DNA of 64,000 bases from Parablautia muri (GCF_009917485.1 NZ_QZDT01000004.1:114852-178851), one strand, 5' to 3'. Counted from the stretch's first letter, positions 16,769 through 27,322 are shown. Program-made: numbers and translations. The notes: generated by a model from the sequence alone, not told the origin.

Positions 16769-18175
16769 TTAAGCATTGGCGGTATCCCCCACGATGTTTT
16801 GCAGCCAAACATCGCTTTTTACCATAAAGAAGCCTATGACCACCTTGACAATTTCAGTAAACTGAACCAGGAAAAAGATAGGCACTATGGGCAGGGCGGT
16901 AAAGTGTGAGAGTGCATAAGCAAAGGGAATGACTAAAACCCAAGTGTAAACGCTGTCGAACAGGAAAGTAACAATGGTTTTGCCGCCGGAGCGCAAAGTA
17001 AAATAAGCGCAGTGGGAGAAGGAACAAAGGGGCATTGCCAGGGCAGCTATGGTGATGAAATGTCTGGCAAGCTCTTTGATACGTTCGTCCGTATTATAAA
17101 TGGACGGGAAAAATCTTCCGACCATTACCATGATGGCTGAAATGCAGACACAGCAAAATACACAGAAGAAAATCATCTTGTTATCCGCATCACGCGCCTC
17201 CTTTGTCCTTCCGGCGCCTAAAAGCTGGCCCACTACAATAGAAATACAGCCACCAAGTTGTATGTACACCGTATTAAATAAATTGGAGATGGTGGAGGAA
17301 ATATTCTGTGCCGCCACCACTTCAAGGCCGCGGATGGCGTAGCACTGGACAATCACAGTCATGCCTGCCGCCCATAGCATTTCGTTCACCATAAGAGGGG
17401 TCCCCTTTTTCATAATTTCCCGCAGCACTTTGCGGGGAATGAAAAAGCTCTTGTAGGCATTTATAATATATGGATTTTTTTCTTTATGGCAGTGGGTCCA
17501 TATCACAATGATCAGGCATTCCACAAAACGCGCAATGACAGTGGCAATGGCCGCACCCCGGACGCCCATTGCGGGGAGCCCCAAAATTCCAAAAATCAGC
17601 AGATAATCTAAAATAAGGTTGGTGAAAACGGCTGCAATGCCAGCCAGCATGGGAATAAAGGTCTGTCCGGTTTCCTTGACGGAGCTGCCGTATGATTGGC
17701 TGATTGCAAAAGGGACAAGTCCCAGTATCATAATGATGATATATTCTTTGCCATATTTAAGGGCAAGGGAAATATCGCCTACGCTGCCAGTGTCATTTAA
17801 GTATAGAGAAATCAGCTGTGTATCAAAAAAGCTGAATAGAAAAACAGCCATGGCCGTAATCAAAAGGCAGGCATAGAGTTTGAAGCGGAAGGCGTGCTTT
17901 TGGCCTTCGTAATCTCCTTTGCCATAATATTGGGTACCAAAAATGCCGGCGCCTGATACGCCGCCAAAAATGCAGATGTTAAAGACAAACATCAGCTGGT
18001 TTACAATTGCAACACCTGACATCTGCTCCGTACCAATCTGTCCCACCATAATATTATCCAGAAAGCTTACAAAGCTGGTGATGGTGTTTTGGACAATCAT
18101 AGGAACCGCAAGACAAAGTACATACTTATAAAAATTTTTGTCGCCGATAAATTTTTCTTTGAATTTGCCCCACAT
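16769..18175 (-). CDS. MATE family efflux transporter
   Basis: This 468-residue, twelve-helix membrane antiporter probably exports cationic compounds or drugs using H+ or Na+. The start is ATG 18175, with AAAGGAGC upstream; the frame stays open for 25 more codons but without a ribosome site. MATE features include PMIVQNTITSFVSFLDNIMVG in the first helix region and the internal repeat with PLMVNEMLWAAG in the second half. It has its own divergent promoter at 18222-18250. Substrate unknown. Confidence 0.9.
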   Translation of the reverse strand: MWGKFKEKFIGDKNFYKYVLCLAVPMIVQNTITSFVSFLDNIMVGQIGTEQMSGVAIVNQLMFVFNICIFGGVSGAGIFGTQYYGKGDYEGQKHAFRFKLYACLLITAMAVFLFSFFDTQLISLYLNDTGSVGDISLALKYGKEYIIIMILGLVPFAISQSYGSSVKETGQTFIPMLAGIAAVFTNLILDYLLIFGILGLPAMGVRGAAIATVIARFVECLIIVIWTHCHKEKNPYIINAYKSFFIPRKVLREIMKKGTPLMVNEMLWAAGMTVIVQCYAIRGLEVVAAQNISSTISNLFNTVYIQLGGCISIVVGQLLGAGRTKEARDADNKMIFFCVFCCVCISAIMVMVGRFFPSIYNTDERIKELARHFITIAALAMPLCSFSHCAYFTLRSGGKTIVTFLFDSVYTWVLVIPFAYALSHFTALPIVPIFFLVQFTEIVKVVIGFFMVKSDVWLQNIVGDTANA

Positions 18176-18221
18176 AAAAATGCTCCTTTCTACCTGCCTC
18201 GTGTCATGAGGCGTATTATCC

Positions 18222-18250
18222 ATTGTAATAAAAAGATATTGCCGCGTCAA
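18222..18250 (-). promoter_or_regulatory. Promoter of the MATE gene
   Basis: On the minus strand TTGACG (18250-18245) and TACAAT (18227-18222) are separated by exactly 17 bases. The -35 is 20 bases from the -35 of the divergent kinase promoter. Confidence 0.7.
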
Positions 18251-18269
18251 TATGCCAAATCAGGGATTT

Positions 18270-18298
18270 TTGTCATTTTAGCGTGAAAAGTGTATAAT
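18270..18298 (+). promoter_or_regulatory. Promoter of the kinase-nfeD-floA-regulator operon
   Basis: TTGTCA (18270-18275) and TATAAT (18293-18298) are separated by exactly 17 bases. A second possible extended -10 (TGC-TATAGT, 18332-18340) lies further downstream. Confidence 0.7.
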
Positions 18299-18381
18299 TG
18301 GGAGAGTTTCTGTTTCTAAATTTTGAATCTTTGCTATAGTAAAAACATAAAGACAACAGAAACAGATAAAGGAGCGCGAAG

Positions 18382-19113
18382 ATGGACATGAGCTTATTTT
18401 TCTGTCTTGGGGTAGTTTTAGTTTTGATGGTGTGTCTGATATGGATACTTGCACTTCATCAGAGGCTGAGGAGAAGATATGAAACCCTGGTGGAAAGTTA
18501 TAAAAGTATTCAGGAGCTAAACGGACAGCTGCGGAGCGGGCGGCACGACTACCTGAATCATTTGCAGGTGGTGTACGGCATGTTGGAGCTTAAGGAGTAT
18601 GAGGAGCTTCACGATTATCTTGAACCGATTTACAAGGACATGATGAAAATCGGAAAGGCAATCAGGACATCCATACCTGCGGTCAATGCCCTGCTTATGG
18701 CGAAGATGGGAACTGCGGAGGCCGAAAACATAGATTTTTATGTGGAGGTCAAGTCAGACCTGAAAAAGCTTAAAGTGGAGCCCTGGGAATTGTGCAAGGT
18801 ACTCTCCAATCTGATTGACAATGCCATAACAGCCCTAAAGGAAAAGAAGAAGGATAAGAAAATGGCGCTGGAGATCAATGAGGAGCGGGATGGTTATGTG
18901 TTTGTAGTGTCCGATAACGGTCCGCCCATTTTGGAGGAACATAAAAGCGTCATATTCAAACAGGGATTTACAACCAAACAGGAGGAAGGACACGGAATGG
19001 GTCTTTATATTGTGGCAGGGATTTTAAAAGAAAACCATGGCAGTATACAGGTAGACTCAAATGAAGATGAAACAAGCTTTACAGTGAAGTTTGCAAAGGA
19101 GGTGAAGGCATAG
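18382..19113 (+). CDS. Sensor histidine kinase with Spo0B-type phosphoacceptor helix
   Basis: This 243-residue kinase has one N-terminal membrane helix (about 5-27) and no extracellular sensor domain. The phosphoacceptor is His55 in GRHDYLNHLQV, the Spo0B/CitA-type motif. The ATPase domain follows, with Asn147 (NLIDNAITAL), DNG (178-180) and GHGMGL (203-208). The response regulator partner is two genes downstream, after nfeD and floA. With no sensor domain, the signal may come through the membrane or a partner protein. Confidence 0.88.
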   Translation: MDMSLFFCLGVVLVLMVCLIWILALHQRLRRRYETLVESYKSIQELNGQLRSGRHDYLNHLQVVYGMLELKEYEELHDYLEPIYKDMMKIGKAIRTSIPAVNALLMAKMGTAEAENIDFYVEVKSDLKKLKVEPWELCKVLSNLIDNAITALKEKKKDKKMALEINEERDGYVFVVSDNGPPILEEHKSVIFKQGFTTKQEEGHGMGLYIVAGILKENHGSIQVDSNEDETSFTVKFAKEVKA

Positions 19114-19590
19114 TTGGATACGGTTATGATGGCAGGCATCCTGTTTTTGATTGCGGGATTTGTGCTGGTTGGAGTGGAGCTGGTGGTGCCGGGCTTTGGC
19201 GTGCCGGGAATTGGAGGGATTGTGTGTCTGGGAGCAGGAATTTTTCTGACTGCCGATTCCATAGAACAGGGTATTTTGATTACGGTTATCGTGATTGTGG
19301 TTCTTGGGATTTTGATGACAACCATCTTGGGATTTTTATCCCAGAAGAAATTTAAATCGCCGATTATTCTTGATGCGGATGTGAAGGCCGGTGTGCCCAT
19401 AGATTCATCTGACCTTACCTATCTGCTTAATAAAGAAGGGATAGCCACAACAGATTTAAAACCCGCAGGAAAAGGCGACTTTGAAGGGGTTGAGCTGGAT
19501 ATTTTTTCGGAAGGGTCCTATATCAGAAAAGGAACCCGGATTGTAATCAGCAAGGTCAACCAAAAGAAACTGATGGTAAAAGAGTTGTAA
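19114..19590 (+). CDS. NfeD-like membrane protein
   Basis: This 158-residue protein starts at TTG 19114, directly after the kinase stop codon, with AAAGGAGGTG nine bases upstream. It has three hydrophobic segments in residues 1-80 (with VELVVPGFGVPGIGG, typical of NfeD) and a C-terminal OB-fold region from about residue 115 (GVELDIFSEGSYIRKGTRIV). Short NfeD proteins are encoded beside flotillins and are thought to work with them in ordered membrane microdomains, as here with floA. Confidence 0.88.
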   Translation: MDTVMMAGILFLIAGFVLVGVELVVPGFGVPGIGGIVCLGAGIFLTADSIEQGILITVIVIVVLGILMTTILGFLSQKKFKSPIILDADVKAGVPIDSSDLTYLLNKEGIATTDLKPAGKGDFEGVELDIFSEGSYIRKGTRIVISKVNQKKLMVKEL

Positions 19591-19701
19591 GAGATTTTCA
19601 GACAGAAAGAGTGAAAAGTAATATTTTACAAAAGAGCTTGCAAATGCGCTGTGGCTGCAGGCTCTGTCATGTAAAAGCTGCGGCGCAGAAATGAGGGAAA
19701 T

Positions 19702-20676
19702 ATGATAGGGAAAATTGTTTTATTAGGGATAATTTGTCTTTTGGTAGTTCTGTTTTTTGTATTTGTACCGGTGGGATTGTGGATTTCGGCGGTTGCCTCA
19801 AATGTGAAGGTGGGGATTTTTAATCTGATAGGTATGCGCCTTAGACGTGTAATGCCTGCTAAGATTGTTTTTCCATTGATTAAAGCCACAAAAGCTGGGA
19901 TTGATGTGAAAGTAAACCAGTTAGAGGCACATTATCTGGCAGGAGGAGATGTGGACAGTGTGGTAAACGCACTGATTGCCGCCGAAAGGGCCGGTATGGA
20001 TATCTCCTTTGAAAAGGCTTCGGCTATTGATTTGGCAGGCCGCAATGTGTTTGAGGCAGTTAAGATGAGCGTAACGCCGAAGGTAATAGAAACACCTCTT
20101 ATTTCGGCAGTTGCCAAAAACGGTATTGAGCTTTTGGTCAAAGCAAGAGTTACGGTGAGAACGGATATTGACAGATTGATTGGCGGCGCCGGTGAGGCCA
20201 CGGTTCTTGCCAGAATCGGCGAAGGTATTGTGACCACGGTAGGATCCGCGGCGGGCCATGACGAGGTTTTGGAAAATCCCGATGAAATATCAAAGCTTGT
20301 GCTGGAAAAAGGGCTGGATTCGGGAACCGCTTTTGAGATTATTTCCATAGATATTGCAGATATTGATATAGGAAGGAACGTGGGCGCTACTTTGCAGAGC
20401 CTTCAGGCGGAGGCTGATAATAAGATTGCGCAGGCCAGAGCGGAAGAAAGGCGTGCTATGGCAGTAGCCTTAGAGCAGGAAATGCGTGCGGCGGTAGTAA
20501 AGGCGGAGGCCGAAATACCGAAGGCTATGGCCCAGGCATTGCGGGAAGGGCATATTGGAGTGGTTGACTACTATAAGCTGCAAAATGTGTTAGCGGACAC
20601 GGAAATGAAAAAGAGTATTGGCATTGGAGCCAATGCATATGCGGAAAAAAAGAAGGATAATAATGTAAATGATTAA
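19702..20676 (+). CDS. floA: Flotillin-like protein FloA
   Basis: This 324-residue protein is close to the 331 residues of Bacillus subtilis FloA (YqfA). A membrane hairpin of about 30 residues at the N-terminus precedes the SPFH-type core (about 60-250). A coiled-coil follows, rich in [19 protein letters not shown]. FloA organises membrane domains that affect signalling kinases, secretion and fluidity. It follows nfeD, and its last eight bases overlap the response regulator start, so translation is coupled to a signalling gene. Confidence 0.93.
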   Translation: MIGKIVLLGIICLLVVLFFVFVPVGLWISAVASNVKVGIFNLIGMRLRRVMPAKIVFPLIKATKAGIDVKVNQLEAHYLAGGDVDSVVNALIAAERAGMDISFEKASAIDLAGRNVFEAVKMSVTPKVIETPLISAVAKNGIELLVKARVTVRTDIDRLIGGAGEATVLARIGEGIVTTVGSAAGHDEVLENPDEISKLVLEKGLDSGTAFEIISIDIADIDIGRNVGATLQSLQAEADNKIAQARAEERRAMAVALEQEMRAAVVKAEAEIPKAMAQALREGHIGVVDYYKLQNVLADTEMKKSIGIGANAYAEKKKDNNVND

Positions 20677-21415
20677 AGTGATGGTGATAGATGATGAACC
20701 GGAAATCAGAAGACTGCTGCATAAGATGGTTGAAAAACAGCCGGATTATCATGTGGTATCCGAATGTGGGGATTTTTCCGGCGCGGTGGTAGATTTTGCC
20801 AGATATAAGCCGGATGTGGTGTTTATGGATATTGATTTGAAGGGAGAAAGCGGATTAGAATGCGCTAAGGTGATGACGGAATTAAATCCCAGGCTGAAGG
20901 TGATTTTTGCCACAGCCCACAGTGAGTATATGGCAAATGCCTTTGAGATTTATGCCTTTGATTATCTGGTCAAGCCCTTTAACATGGAGCGCGTTATAAA
21001 GACCCTAAACCGGATTAGAAGCAGTATGGAAGCGTATCAGCCGGCGGATGAAAAACTGGCGGATAAGGTGACAAGGCCGGAGCATCACAGGGATAAGCTT
21101 TTTATAAAAGGTAAGGAGCAGGCCTGTCTGCTGAATGTGGATGAAATTATCCTGGTGGAAAGGCTGGAAGGCTATACCAATATTGTGACCTTGAGTGAGC
21201 AGTATAAGACATCCATATCCTTAAGTGAGGTTGAGGAGAAGCTGGGGCAGGAAACCTTTATGAGATGCCATAAATCTTATATTATCAATATATCCAGGGT
21301 CACCAGGATAGAGCCTTACGGGAGATGGACCTATGTGGTGAAATTTAAGGATACGGATGCAACTGCGCTTATGACAGCGCAGAAGTATGAAGAAATGAAA
21401 AAAATGTTTGCATAG
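20669..21415 (+). CDS. LytTR-family response regulator
   Basis: This 248-residue protein has an N-terminal receiver domain with acidic pocket DDE (8-10), phosphorylated Asp54 ([12 protein letters not shown]), Thr/Ala in FATAH and Lys in YLVKPF. The C-terminal LytTR DNA-binding domain starts at about residue 145 and carries [15 protein letters not shown]. It is the natural partner of the kinase at 18382. Its start overlaps the end of floA by eight bases. Likely targets are upstream of this operon or of envelope genes, but none can be assigned from sequence. Confidence 0.9.
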   Translation: MIKVMVIDDEPEIRRLLHKMVEKQPDYHVVSECGDFSGAVVDFARYKPDVVFMDIDLKGESGLECAKVMTELNPRLKVIFATAHSEYMANAFEIYAFDYLVKPFNMERVIKTLNRIRSSMEAYQPADEKLADKVTRPEHHRDKLFIKGKEQACLLNVDEIILVERLEGYTNIVTLSEQYKTSISLSEVEEKLGQETFMRCHKSYIINISRVTRIEPYGRWTYVVKFKDTDATALMTAQKYEEMKKMFA

Positions 21416-21452
21416 AAGTGTAAAAAAGCTTGATGGAATGGAGGAACAAGCA

Positions 21453-23384
21453 ATGAGCGATTTAAAGTTAGTTACAAAATTTGATGTGACGGACGGCTTT
21501 TTTGCCAGATACAGAAAATTAGTTAGAGAAGTGGTGCTCCCTTATCAGGAGAATGCCCTAAACGATCGAATTGAAGGCGCAGAAAAAAGTCATTGTATTG
21601 AGAACTTTCGTATGGCGGCTAAGAAGCTGCATACAGGTAAGTGCGATGGAGAGTTTTACGGAATGGTGTTTCAGGACAGCGATGTAGCAAAATGGCTGGA
21701 AGGGGCTGCATATTCACTGGCGCAAACGCCTGATGGAGAGCTTGAACGCAGATGTGATGAAATCATAGAACTGATTGGACAGGCACAGCATGAAGATGGC
21801 TACTTGAATACCTATTTTACGGTGAAAGAACCGGATAAGAGGTGGACGAATCTCCATGAAGCACATGAGCTGTATTGCGCAGGGCATATGATTGAGGCAG
21901 GAGTTGCCTATGCGGAGTGTACCGGTAAGACAAGATTGCTGCAGATAGTATGTGATATGGCGGATTGCATTTATAAGCATTTTATTGAAGACCATGCCGA
22001 GGGATATCCGGGACATCCCGAGATTGAGCTGGCGCTTATGAGATTATACCGCTGTACAAAGGAAGAAAAGTACAAAGAACTTGCGCTTCACTTTATTAAT
22101 GTACGAGGTGTCAACAGCGATTATTTTAAGCAGGAGAACAAAAAAAATAGATGGTCCGTTTGGGGGAATGACCCTGAAAACAAAGAATATGCCCAGAATA
22201 TGGCGCCGGTTAGGATGCAGAAAAAGGCGGTGGGGCACGCGGTACGGGCTGTTTACCTTTATGCCGGAATGGCAGATGCAGCCAAGGAAACGCAGGACGA
22301 GAGTCTGGCAGATGCATGTAAGATCCTTTGGAATAACATCACCCAGTGTAGAATGTATGTGACGGGCGCTATCGGTTCGGCCTATGAAGGAGAAGCTTTC
22401 ACAAAGGATTATCATTTACCAAACGATACGGCATATGCGGAGACATGCGCGGCAATTGGCCTGATTTTCTTCTCTAATAAGATGCTATATCTGGAAAGGA
22501 ATGGTAAATATACGGATATAATAGAACGTGCTTTGTATAATTGTGTGCTGGCAGGTATGCAGTTAGATGGCACCAAATTCTTCTATGTGAATCCATTAGA
22601 AGTTCTTCCGGGGATTTCTGGAGAAGCGCAGACGCATAGACATGCGCTCCCTGTAAGGCCGAAGTGGTTTGCATGCGCCTGCTGTCCGCCTAATGTGGCA
22701 AGACTTTTGACTTCTATATCAGAATATGTGTGGCATGTAACGAAAGATGGTCTGTTTTCCAACTTGTTTCTTGGCGGAACACTTGATTTAAGCGATGTTT
22801 ATGGCGGGAAGGTTACACTTAAGACAGAATATCCTTATGGGAATCAGGTGGAATACCATTTCGAACCGCAGAATGGAACGATGTCCATACCGCTTGCAAT
22901 TCGCATTCCATCATGGAGCAAGAACACAGTATTCCGGATAAATGACAAAAGGATCAATCCCGAGGTGAAAGATGGTTATGCATATATAAGCAGAAACTTT
23001 AGCGCGGAGGATGTGGTAATTGTGGAATTTGAGATGCTTGTCCGCAAAATATACACAAGTAATAAGGTATCTGCAAATACCGGCAAGGCAGCAGTGGAAA
23101 GGGGCCCTCTTATTTACTGTGCGGAGGGTGTTGACAATGGGGACGATGTCCTTTCTCTTTCCCTGATGAAAGATGGTTCGATTACGGTTAGCGAGTATTT
23201 GCCAGATAAATTGTTTGGTATACAGGAGTTGTACGCAGAAGGATACAAAGAAACCGTAAGCGATACGCTCTATAGCTATGAAGCGTCAAGGGAAGAAAAG
23301 TGCAAGATTACATTAGTTCCTTATTATACCTGGGGCAATCGTGGATTGAACCAGATGCGGGTTTGGATTCCGGAGAAAAAATAA
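21453..23384 (+). CDS. GH127 beta-L-arabinofuranosidase, second classical copy
   Basis: This 643-residue cytoplasmic enzyme starts at ATG 21453, with GGAGG eight bases upstream; the frame extends 15 codons further without a ribosome site. Catalytic and zinc residues are complete: Glu314 (YEGEAF), Glu330 and Cys332 (YAETC), and Cys410/Cys411 (CACCPPN). It differs clearly from the copy at 7665, so it was not recently duplicated. It follows the two-component/flotillin genes by 37 bases and ends at a terminator, so it may be co-transcribed with them. Confidence 0.92.
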   Translation: MSDLKLVTKFDVTDGFFARYRKLVREVVLPYQENALNDRIEGAEKSHCIENFRMAAKKLHTGKCDGEFYGMVFQDSDVAKWLEGAAYSLAQTPDGELERRCDEIIELIGQAQHEDGYLNTYFTVKEPDKRWTNLHEAHELYCAGHMIEAGVAYAECTGKTRLLQIVCDMADCIYKHFIEDHAEGYPGHPEIELALMRLYRCTKEEKYKELALHFINVRGVNSDYFKQENKKNRWSVWGNDPENKEYAQNMAPVRMQKKAVGHAVRAVYLYAGMADAAKETQDESLADACKILWNNITQCRMYVTGAIGSAYEGEAFTKDYHLPNDTAYAETCAAIGLIFFSNKMLYLERNGKYTDIIERALYNCVLAGMQLDGTKFFYVNPLEVLPGISGEAQTHRHALPVRPKWFACACCPPNVARLLTSISEYVWHVTKDGLFSNLFLGGTLDLSDVYGGKVTLKTEYPYGNQVEYHFEPQNGTMSIPLAIRIPSWSKNTVFRINDKRINPEVKDGYAYISRNFSAEDVVIVEFEMLVRKIYTSNKVSANTGKAAVERGPLIYCAEGVDNGDDVLSLSLMKDGSITVSEYLPDKLFGIQELYAEGYKETVSDTLYSYEASREEKCKITLVPYYTWGNRGLNQMRVWIPEKK

Positions 23385-23395
23385 TATAGTATGGT

Positions 23396-23431
23396 GGGAC
23401 AGGGAATGGAATATATCCCTGTCTCTTTTTT
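23396..23431 (+). terminator. Intrinsic terminator after the second GH127 gene
   Basis: GGGACAGGGA (23396-23405) pairs with TCCCTGTCTC (23416-23425) around ten bases, with one mismatch, and is followed by six T residues. It ends the operon starting at 18382. Confidence 0.88.
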
Positions 23432-23599
23432 ATGGCCGTTAACTATGTCAAAAATTATTCATTCCGCTATTGATAAACAGGTTATAAATAGGTTATGATA
23501 AATTTTGGAATTTTGTATAGATTTTATCGCTTGTTACGTTAAGCATTTAAACTGCTTACAGATATAGTATCGCAGGTGCGATATGCGTGAGGTAAAAAT

Positions 23600-24718
23600 A
23601 TGAGGCTTTTATTCGCCATATTGAGCATCCTTTTGTTTCTCATTGGGATGAAAACCCATAAAAAAATTCATGCCATAGCCGGTGTTGTTTTTATGGCAAT
23701 GCTGCTTGCGTCAATTGTAATGGAAATGGCGAATGAGGGGCGCGTCAGTGAGTGGTTTGCAGCCATAAGAGGAAGTATGATTCAAGATAACGGAGATTTT
23801 GAAGATACTAAGGAGACAACTTCAAGTTCTTTAGAAACAGAGGAAGAAGAAATAGGTTCTACGGGCGGGATGACAGAGGAGGCGCCGGATGCGGCAAAGG
23901 AAACAGCACCGGAAAAAACGGCGGTTCCCACAGAGCCACCAGGGATGGAAGGAATGGCAAGCCCAACAAGGCCGCCGGCTCAGAAGGAAACGCCAAGCCC
24001 CGCAAAAACTTCAGCACCGAAAGAAACGCCGGATGCAACAGGGGAACTGATGCGGGAAGAAGGAGCGGACCAGGAGAAAACTCCGGTACCCTCTCCGGTC
24101 AAAACAGCAGATCCAAGTCCGTGTAAAAACGATGAAGCAAAAACATACCGGCCGGAAGATTATGGTGTGGTGGAAAAAGAAAAGCAGGAATTTCAGGGAG
24201 AAGATGGAGAGGTATCCTATTATTATATGATGGAGAGCTTTTATTTAAGCGACACTTTTTCGAGACGTGTCAATGTCACACTGGAAAAGATTTATGATGA
24301 ATATGAAGCCCAGTACCTTAGGACAGGAGAACTGATTCAATCAGGATTTGATGAATTTGACGAATCTGCCAAACCAGATTCAGGTACCCCTTATGATTAT
24401 TGGCAGCTGGTAGGACTTAAATACGCCGGAAAAGACTACATCAGTATTTTGTACAATGATATTCCTTATATGAGCAATACGCACCCCTATTCCAGATTTG
24501 ATGGAATCACCATCAATTGTAGAACCGGAAAGGAAGTTACGGCATCTGAGTTTTTAGAGAAAAGTGATCAGGAAATTTTAGAGGAAGTCAGCAGTAAAAT
24601 GGGGCTGGCAGATACTGCTACATGGGATGATATAGATTTTTATCTGACAGACTCCGCGATCGTATTTATCTACCGCGTGCCGGATTGGTGGGAGGATGTG
24701 GTTATACCGAGGGAATAA
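23600..24718 (+). CDS. Membrane-anchored protein with DUF3298-like C-terminal domain
   Basis: This 372-residue protein has two hydrophobic segments at the N-terminus (about 1-16 and 24-44). A long linker rich in Pro, Thr, Glu and Lys follows (about 65-185, with repeats such as PxxPAQKETPSP). The C-terminal domain (about 195-372) contains VSYYYMMESFYLSD, DYISILYNDIPYMSNTHPYS and GKEVTASEFLE, which resembles the DUF3298 domain of RsiV and other surface proteins. The domain would be outside the membrane. Function is unknown. RsiV binds lysozyme, but that role cannot be carried over without the sigma-binding part, which is missing. Confidence 0.6.
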   Translation: MRLLFAILSILLFLIGMKTHKKIHAIAGVVFMAMLLASIVMEMANEGRVSEWFAAIRGSMIQDNGDFEDTKETTSSSLETEEEEIGSTGGMTEEAPDAAKETAPEKTAVPTEPPGMEGMASPTRPPAQKETPSPAKTSAPKETPDATGELMREEGADQEKTPVPSPVKTADPSPCKNDEAKTYRPEDYGVVEKEKQEFQGEDGEVSYYYMMESFYLSDTFSRRVNVTLEKIYDEYEAQYLRTGELIQSGFDEFDESAKPDSGTPYDYWQLVGLKYAGKDYISILYNDIPYMSNTHPYSRFDGITINCRTGKEVTASEFLEKSDQEILEEVSSKMGLADTATWDDIDFYLTDSAIVFIYRVPDWWEDVVIPRE

Positions 24719-24755
24719 TGTAAACAGGCCCTGAGATAATGGATGAAAGAAATAA

Positions 24756-24784
24756 TTGCAACCATGTTGTATTTACTTTATAAT
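24756..24784 (+). promoter_or_regulatory. Promoter of the hydratase gene
   Basis: TTGCAA (24756-24761) and TATAAT (24779-24784) are separated by exactly 17 bases. The start site would be about 55 bases before the start codon. Confidence 0.75.
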
Positions 24785-24844
24785 AAGTAGCTAAAGGTAA
24801 CAGGCTATCTGTGCAGATGAAGAAAAATGGAGGAGGATGAAATT

Positions 24845-27133
24845 ATGATATCAGTATTTGACGGCGGCGCATATCTTGTAAATGGAACGGAAATTATTTC
24901 TGATGAACCCGAAGCTCTTGCGGCGGTTAAAGCGAAGACAGGGTTAGACACCACAAAGGATAAAGCCAGACAGGAGACAATCGCGTATAATATTTTAAAA
25001 GAACATAATACATCAGACAGTATGGAGAAGCTGAAAATCAAATTTGATAAGCTTACCTCCCATGACATAACTTTCGTAGGAATCATTCAAACGGCAAGAG
25101 CATCGGGACTTGAGAAGTTTCCGGTTCCTTATGTGCTTACCAATTGCCATAATTCTCTTTGCGCAGTTGGCGGAACCATCAATGAAGATGACCACATGTT
25201 TGGTCTTTCCTGTGCCAAGAAATATGGCGGCGTCTATGTACCCCCTCACCAGGCAGTGATTCATCAGTATGCAAGGGAGATGCTCTCCGGCGGCGGCAAG
25301 ATGATTTTAGGTTCCGATTCCCATACCCGCTACGGCGCTTTAGGCACCATGGCAATGGGCGAGGGTGGACCGGAGCTGGTAAAGCAGCTTTTAAACCAGA
25401 CCTACGATATTAATATGCCCGGCGTGGTAGGAGTTTACCTGACAGGAGAGCCGGTAAAAGGGGTAGGACCTCAGGACGTAGCCCTTGCGATTATTGGTGA
25501 AGTCTTTGACAGCGGTTATGTGAAAAATAAAGTGATGGAATTTGTAGGTCCGGGCGTGTCTTCCTTAAGCGCTGATTTCAGAATCGGTATTGATGTAATG
25601 ACAACGGAGACCACCTGCTTATCTTCTATCTGGCGTACGGATGATACCATCAAAGAATATTATGATATTCATGGCAGAGTGGAGGAATATAAGGAATTAA
25701 ATCCCGGACAAGCTGCGTATTATGACGGAATGATCACCATTGACTTAAGTGCCATAAAGCCAATGATTGCAATGCCTTTTCACCCTAGTAATACCTATAC
25801 AATCGAAGAATTGAATCATGATTTAATGGATATATTAGATGATGTGGAGAAGAAGGCGGCTGTTTCTTTAGATGGTGCGGTTGATTTCACCCTCAAGAAT
25901 AAAGTGAAAAACGGAAAGCTTTTGGTAGACCAGGGAATTATTGCAGGCTGTGCAGGGGGCGGCTTTGAAAATATCTGTGCGGCAGCAGACATTATGAAGG
26001 GCGCTTATATTGGTTCGGATGGATTTACCTTAAGTGTGTATCCGGCCTCCATGCCTGTTTACATGGAACTTATCAAAAACGGCTGTGCAGCTGCACTTCT
26101 TGAGACAGGGGCAGTTATGAAGACCGCATTTTGCGGACCATGCTTTGGCGCAGGGGATACGCCGGCCAATCATGCGTTCAGTATCCGTCATTCTACAAGG
26201 AACTTCCCCAATAGGGAGGGCTCTAAGCTACAGAATGGACAGATTTCCTCTGTGGCGCTTATGGACGCGCGCTCTATCGCAGCAACTGCCGCAAACAAAG
26301 GCGTGCTTACGGCGGCTACGGAATTTGACGGTTCTATTAACAAATATCAGTATCATTTTGATGCGAAAATATATGAAAACAGAGTGTTTGATTCAAAAGG
26401 CCAGGCAGATTCTACGGTGGAAATTCAGTTTGGCCCTAACATTAAGGATTGGCCGGCTATGACAGAACTGCCGGAAAATATGATTTTGCGTGTGGTGTCC
26501 GAAATTCATGACCCGGTAACGACTACGGATGAGCTGATTCCTTCCGGAGAAACCTCCTCCTACCGTTCCAATCCATTGGGACTTGCAGAGTTTACCCTGT
26601 CAAGGAAGGATCCTGCCTATGTGGGTCTTGCAAAGGATATTCAGGTGGCCCAGAAGGCTGCTATGGAAGGAAAATGTCCTCTAGAAGCCAAACCTGAGCT
26701 GAAAGAAGTTATGAAGGTAGTGGAAGGAGCATTCCCTGGCGTGGGGAAAGGAAATGTTGGCTTTGGCTCCACGATTTTCGCGGTGAAGCCCGGTGATGGT
26801 TCGGCCAGAGAACAGGCGGCATCCTGCCAGAAGGTGCTTGGCGGATGGGCAAATATTGCTAACGAATATGCAACCAAGCGATACCGTTCCAACCTGATTA
26901 ACTGGGGTATGCTTCCGTTCCTGATTGAGGAAGGTGAGCTTCCTTTTAAAAATAAGGATTATCTTTTCTTCTCCGGAATCAGAAAAGCAGTGGAAGAAAA
27001 AGCAGATGAAATCAAGGCATACCAGGTGGGAGAAACAGGACTTAAGGAATTTACTTTACGACTTGGAGAGCTGACCGATGAGGAACGTCAGATTATTCTG
27101 AAAGGATGTCTGATTAATTATAATAGAGTGTAA
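24845..27133 (+). CDS. Aconitase-family hydratase (YbhJ-like)
   Basis: The 762-residue protein starts at ATG 24845, eight bases after GGAGGATG. It has the aconitase fold: [12 protein letters not shown] near residue 158, cluster-ligand Cys in a CGPCFGAG motif near residue 430, and a swivel domain near the end ([14 protein letters not shown]). YbhJ-type proteins are close to aconitase but of unproven substrate. It probably dehydrates and rehydrates a citrate-like acid using a 4Fe-4S cluster. It is a single gene with its own promoter and terminator; no citrate synthase or isocitrate dehydrogenase is nearby. Confidence 0.85.
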   Translation: MISVFDGGAYLVNGTEIISDEPEALAAVKAKTGLDTTKDKARQETIAYNILKEHNTSDSMEKLKIKFDKLTSHDITFVGIIQTARASGLEKFPVPYVLTNCHNSLCAVGGTINEDDHMFGLSCAKKYGGVYVPPHQAVIHQYAREMLSGGGKMILGSDSHTRYGALGTMAMGEGGPELVKQLLNQTYDINMPGVVGVYLTGEPVKGVGPQDVALAIIGEVFDSGYVKNKVMEFVGPGVSSLSADFRIGIDVMTTETTCLSSIWRTDDTIKEYYDIHGRVEEYKELNPGQAAYYDGMITIDLSAIKPMIAMPFHPSNTYTIEELNHDLMDILDDVEKKAAVSLDGAVDFTLKNKVKNGKLLVDQGIIAGCAGGGFENICAAADIMKGAYIGSDGFTLSVYPASMPVYMELIKNGCAAALLETGAVMKTAFCGPCFGAGDTPANHAFSIRHSTRNFPNREGSKLQNGQISSVALMDARSIAATAANKGVLTAATEFDGSINKYQYHFDAKIYENRVFDSKGQADSTVEIQFGPNIKDWPAMTELPENMILRVVSEIHDPVTTTDELIPSGETSSYRSNPLGLAEFTLSRKDPAYVGLAKDIQVAQKAAMEGKCPLEAKPELKEVMKVVEGAFPGVGKGNVGFGSTIFAVKPGDGSAREQAASCQKVLGGWANIANEYATKRYRSNLINWGMLPFLIEEGELPFKNKDYLFFSGIRKAVEEKADEIKAYQVGETGLKEFTLRLGELTDEERQIILKGCLINYNRV

Positions 27134-27170
27134 AAGCTAAAGTTTAATTTAGATTAAATAATTATTTTAA

Positions 27171-27215
27171 CAGAAGGCAGCCAGCCGTTTACGGAAGGGC
27201 TGCCTTCTGTTATTA
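27171..27215 (+). terminator. Terminator after the hydratase gene
   Basis: CAGAAGGCAGCC (27171-27182) and GGCTGCCTTCTG (27198-27209) form a perfect 12-bp stem with a 15-base loop, followed by a short T-rich stretch. The first tandem repeat begins just after the stem. Confidence 0.75.
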
Positions 27216-27322
27216 CAATAAGCCGGCCCACGGAACATGGCAGTGTTTGTTACAATAAGCTGACTCACGGAACATGGCAGCGTTTGTTACAATAAGCTGA
27301 CTCGCGGAGCGTGACAGCGTTT
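27212..27322. repeat. Three tandem 37-bp repeats
   Basis: Three head-to-tail copies occupy 27212-27248, 27249-27285 and 27286-27322, with unit ends marked by GTTACAATAAGC at the start and CAGYGTTT at the end. Copies differ at a few positions, and the third carries more changes. There are no spacers. They lie between the convergent hydratase and DUF368 genes. Confidence 0.88.

Noticed and set aside
27212..27322. CRISPR array
   Set aside because: The 37-bp repeats are directly adjacent with no spacers, and no cas gene is present.
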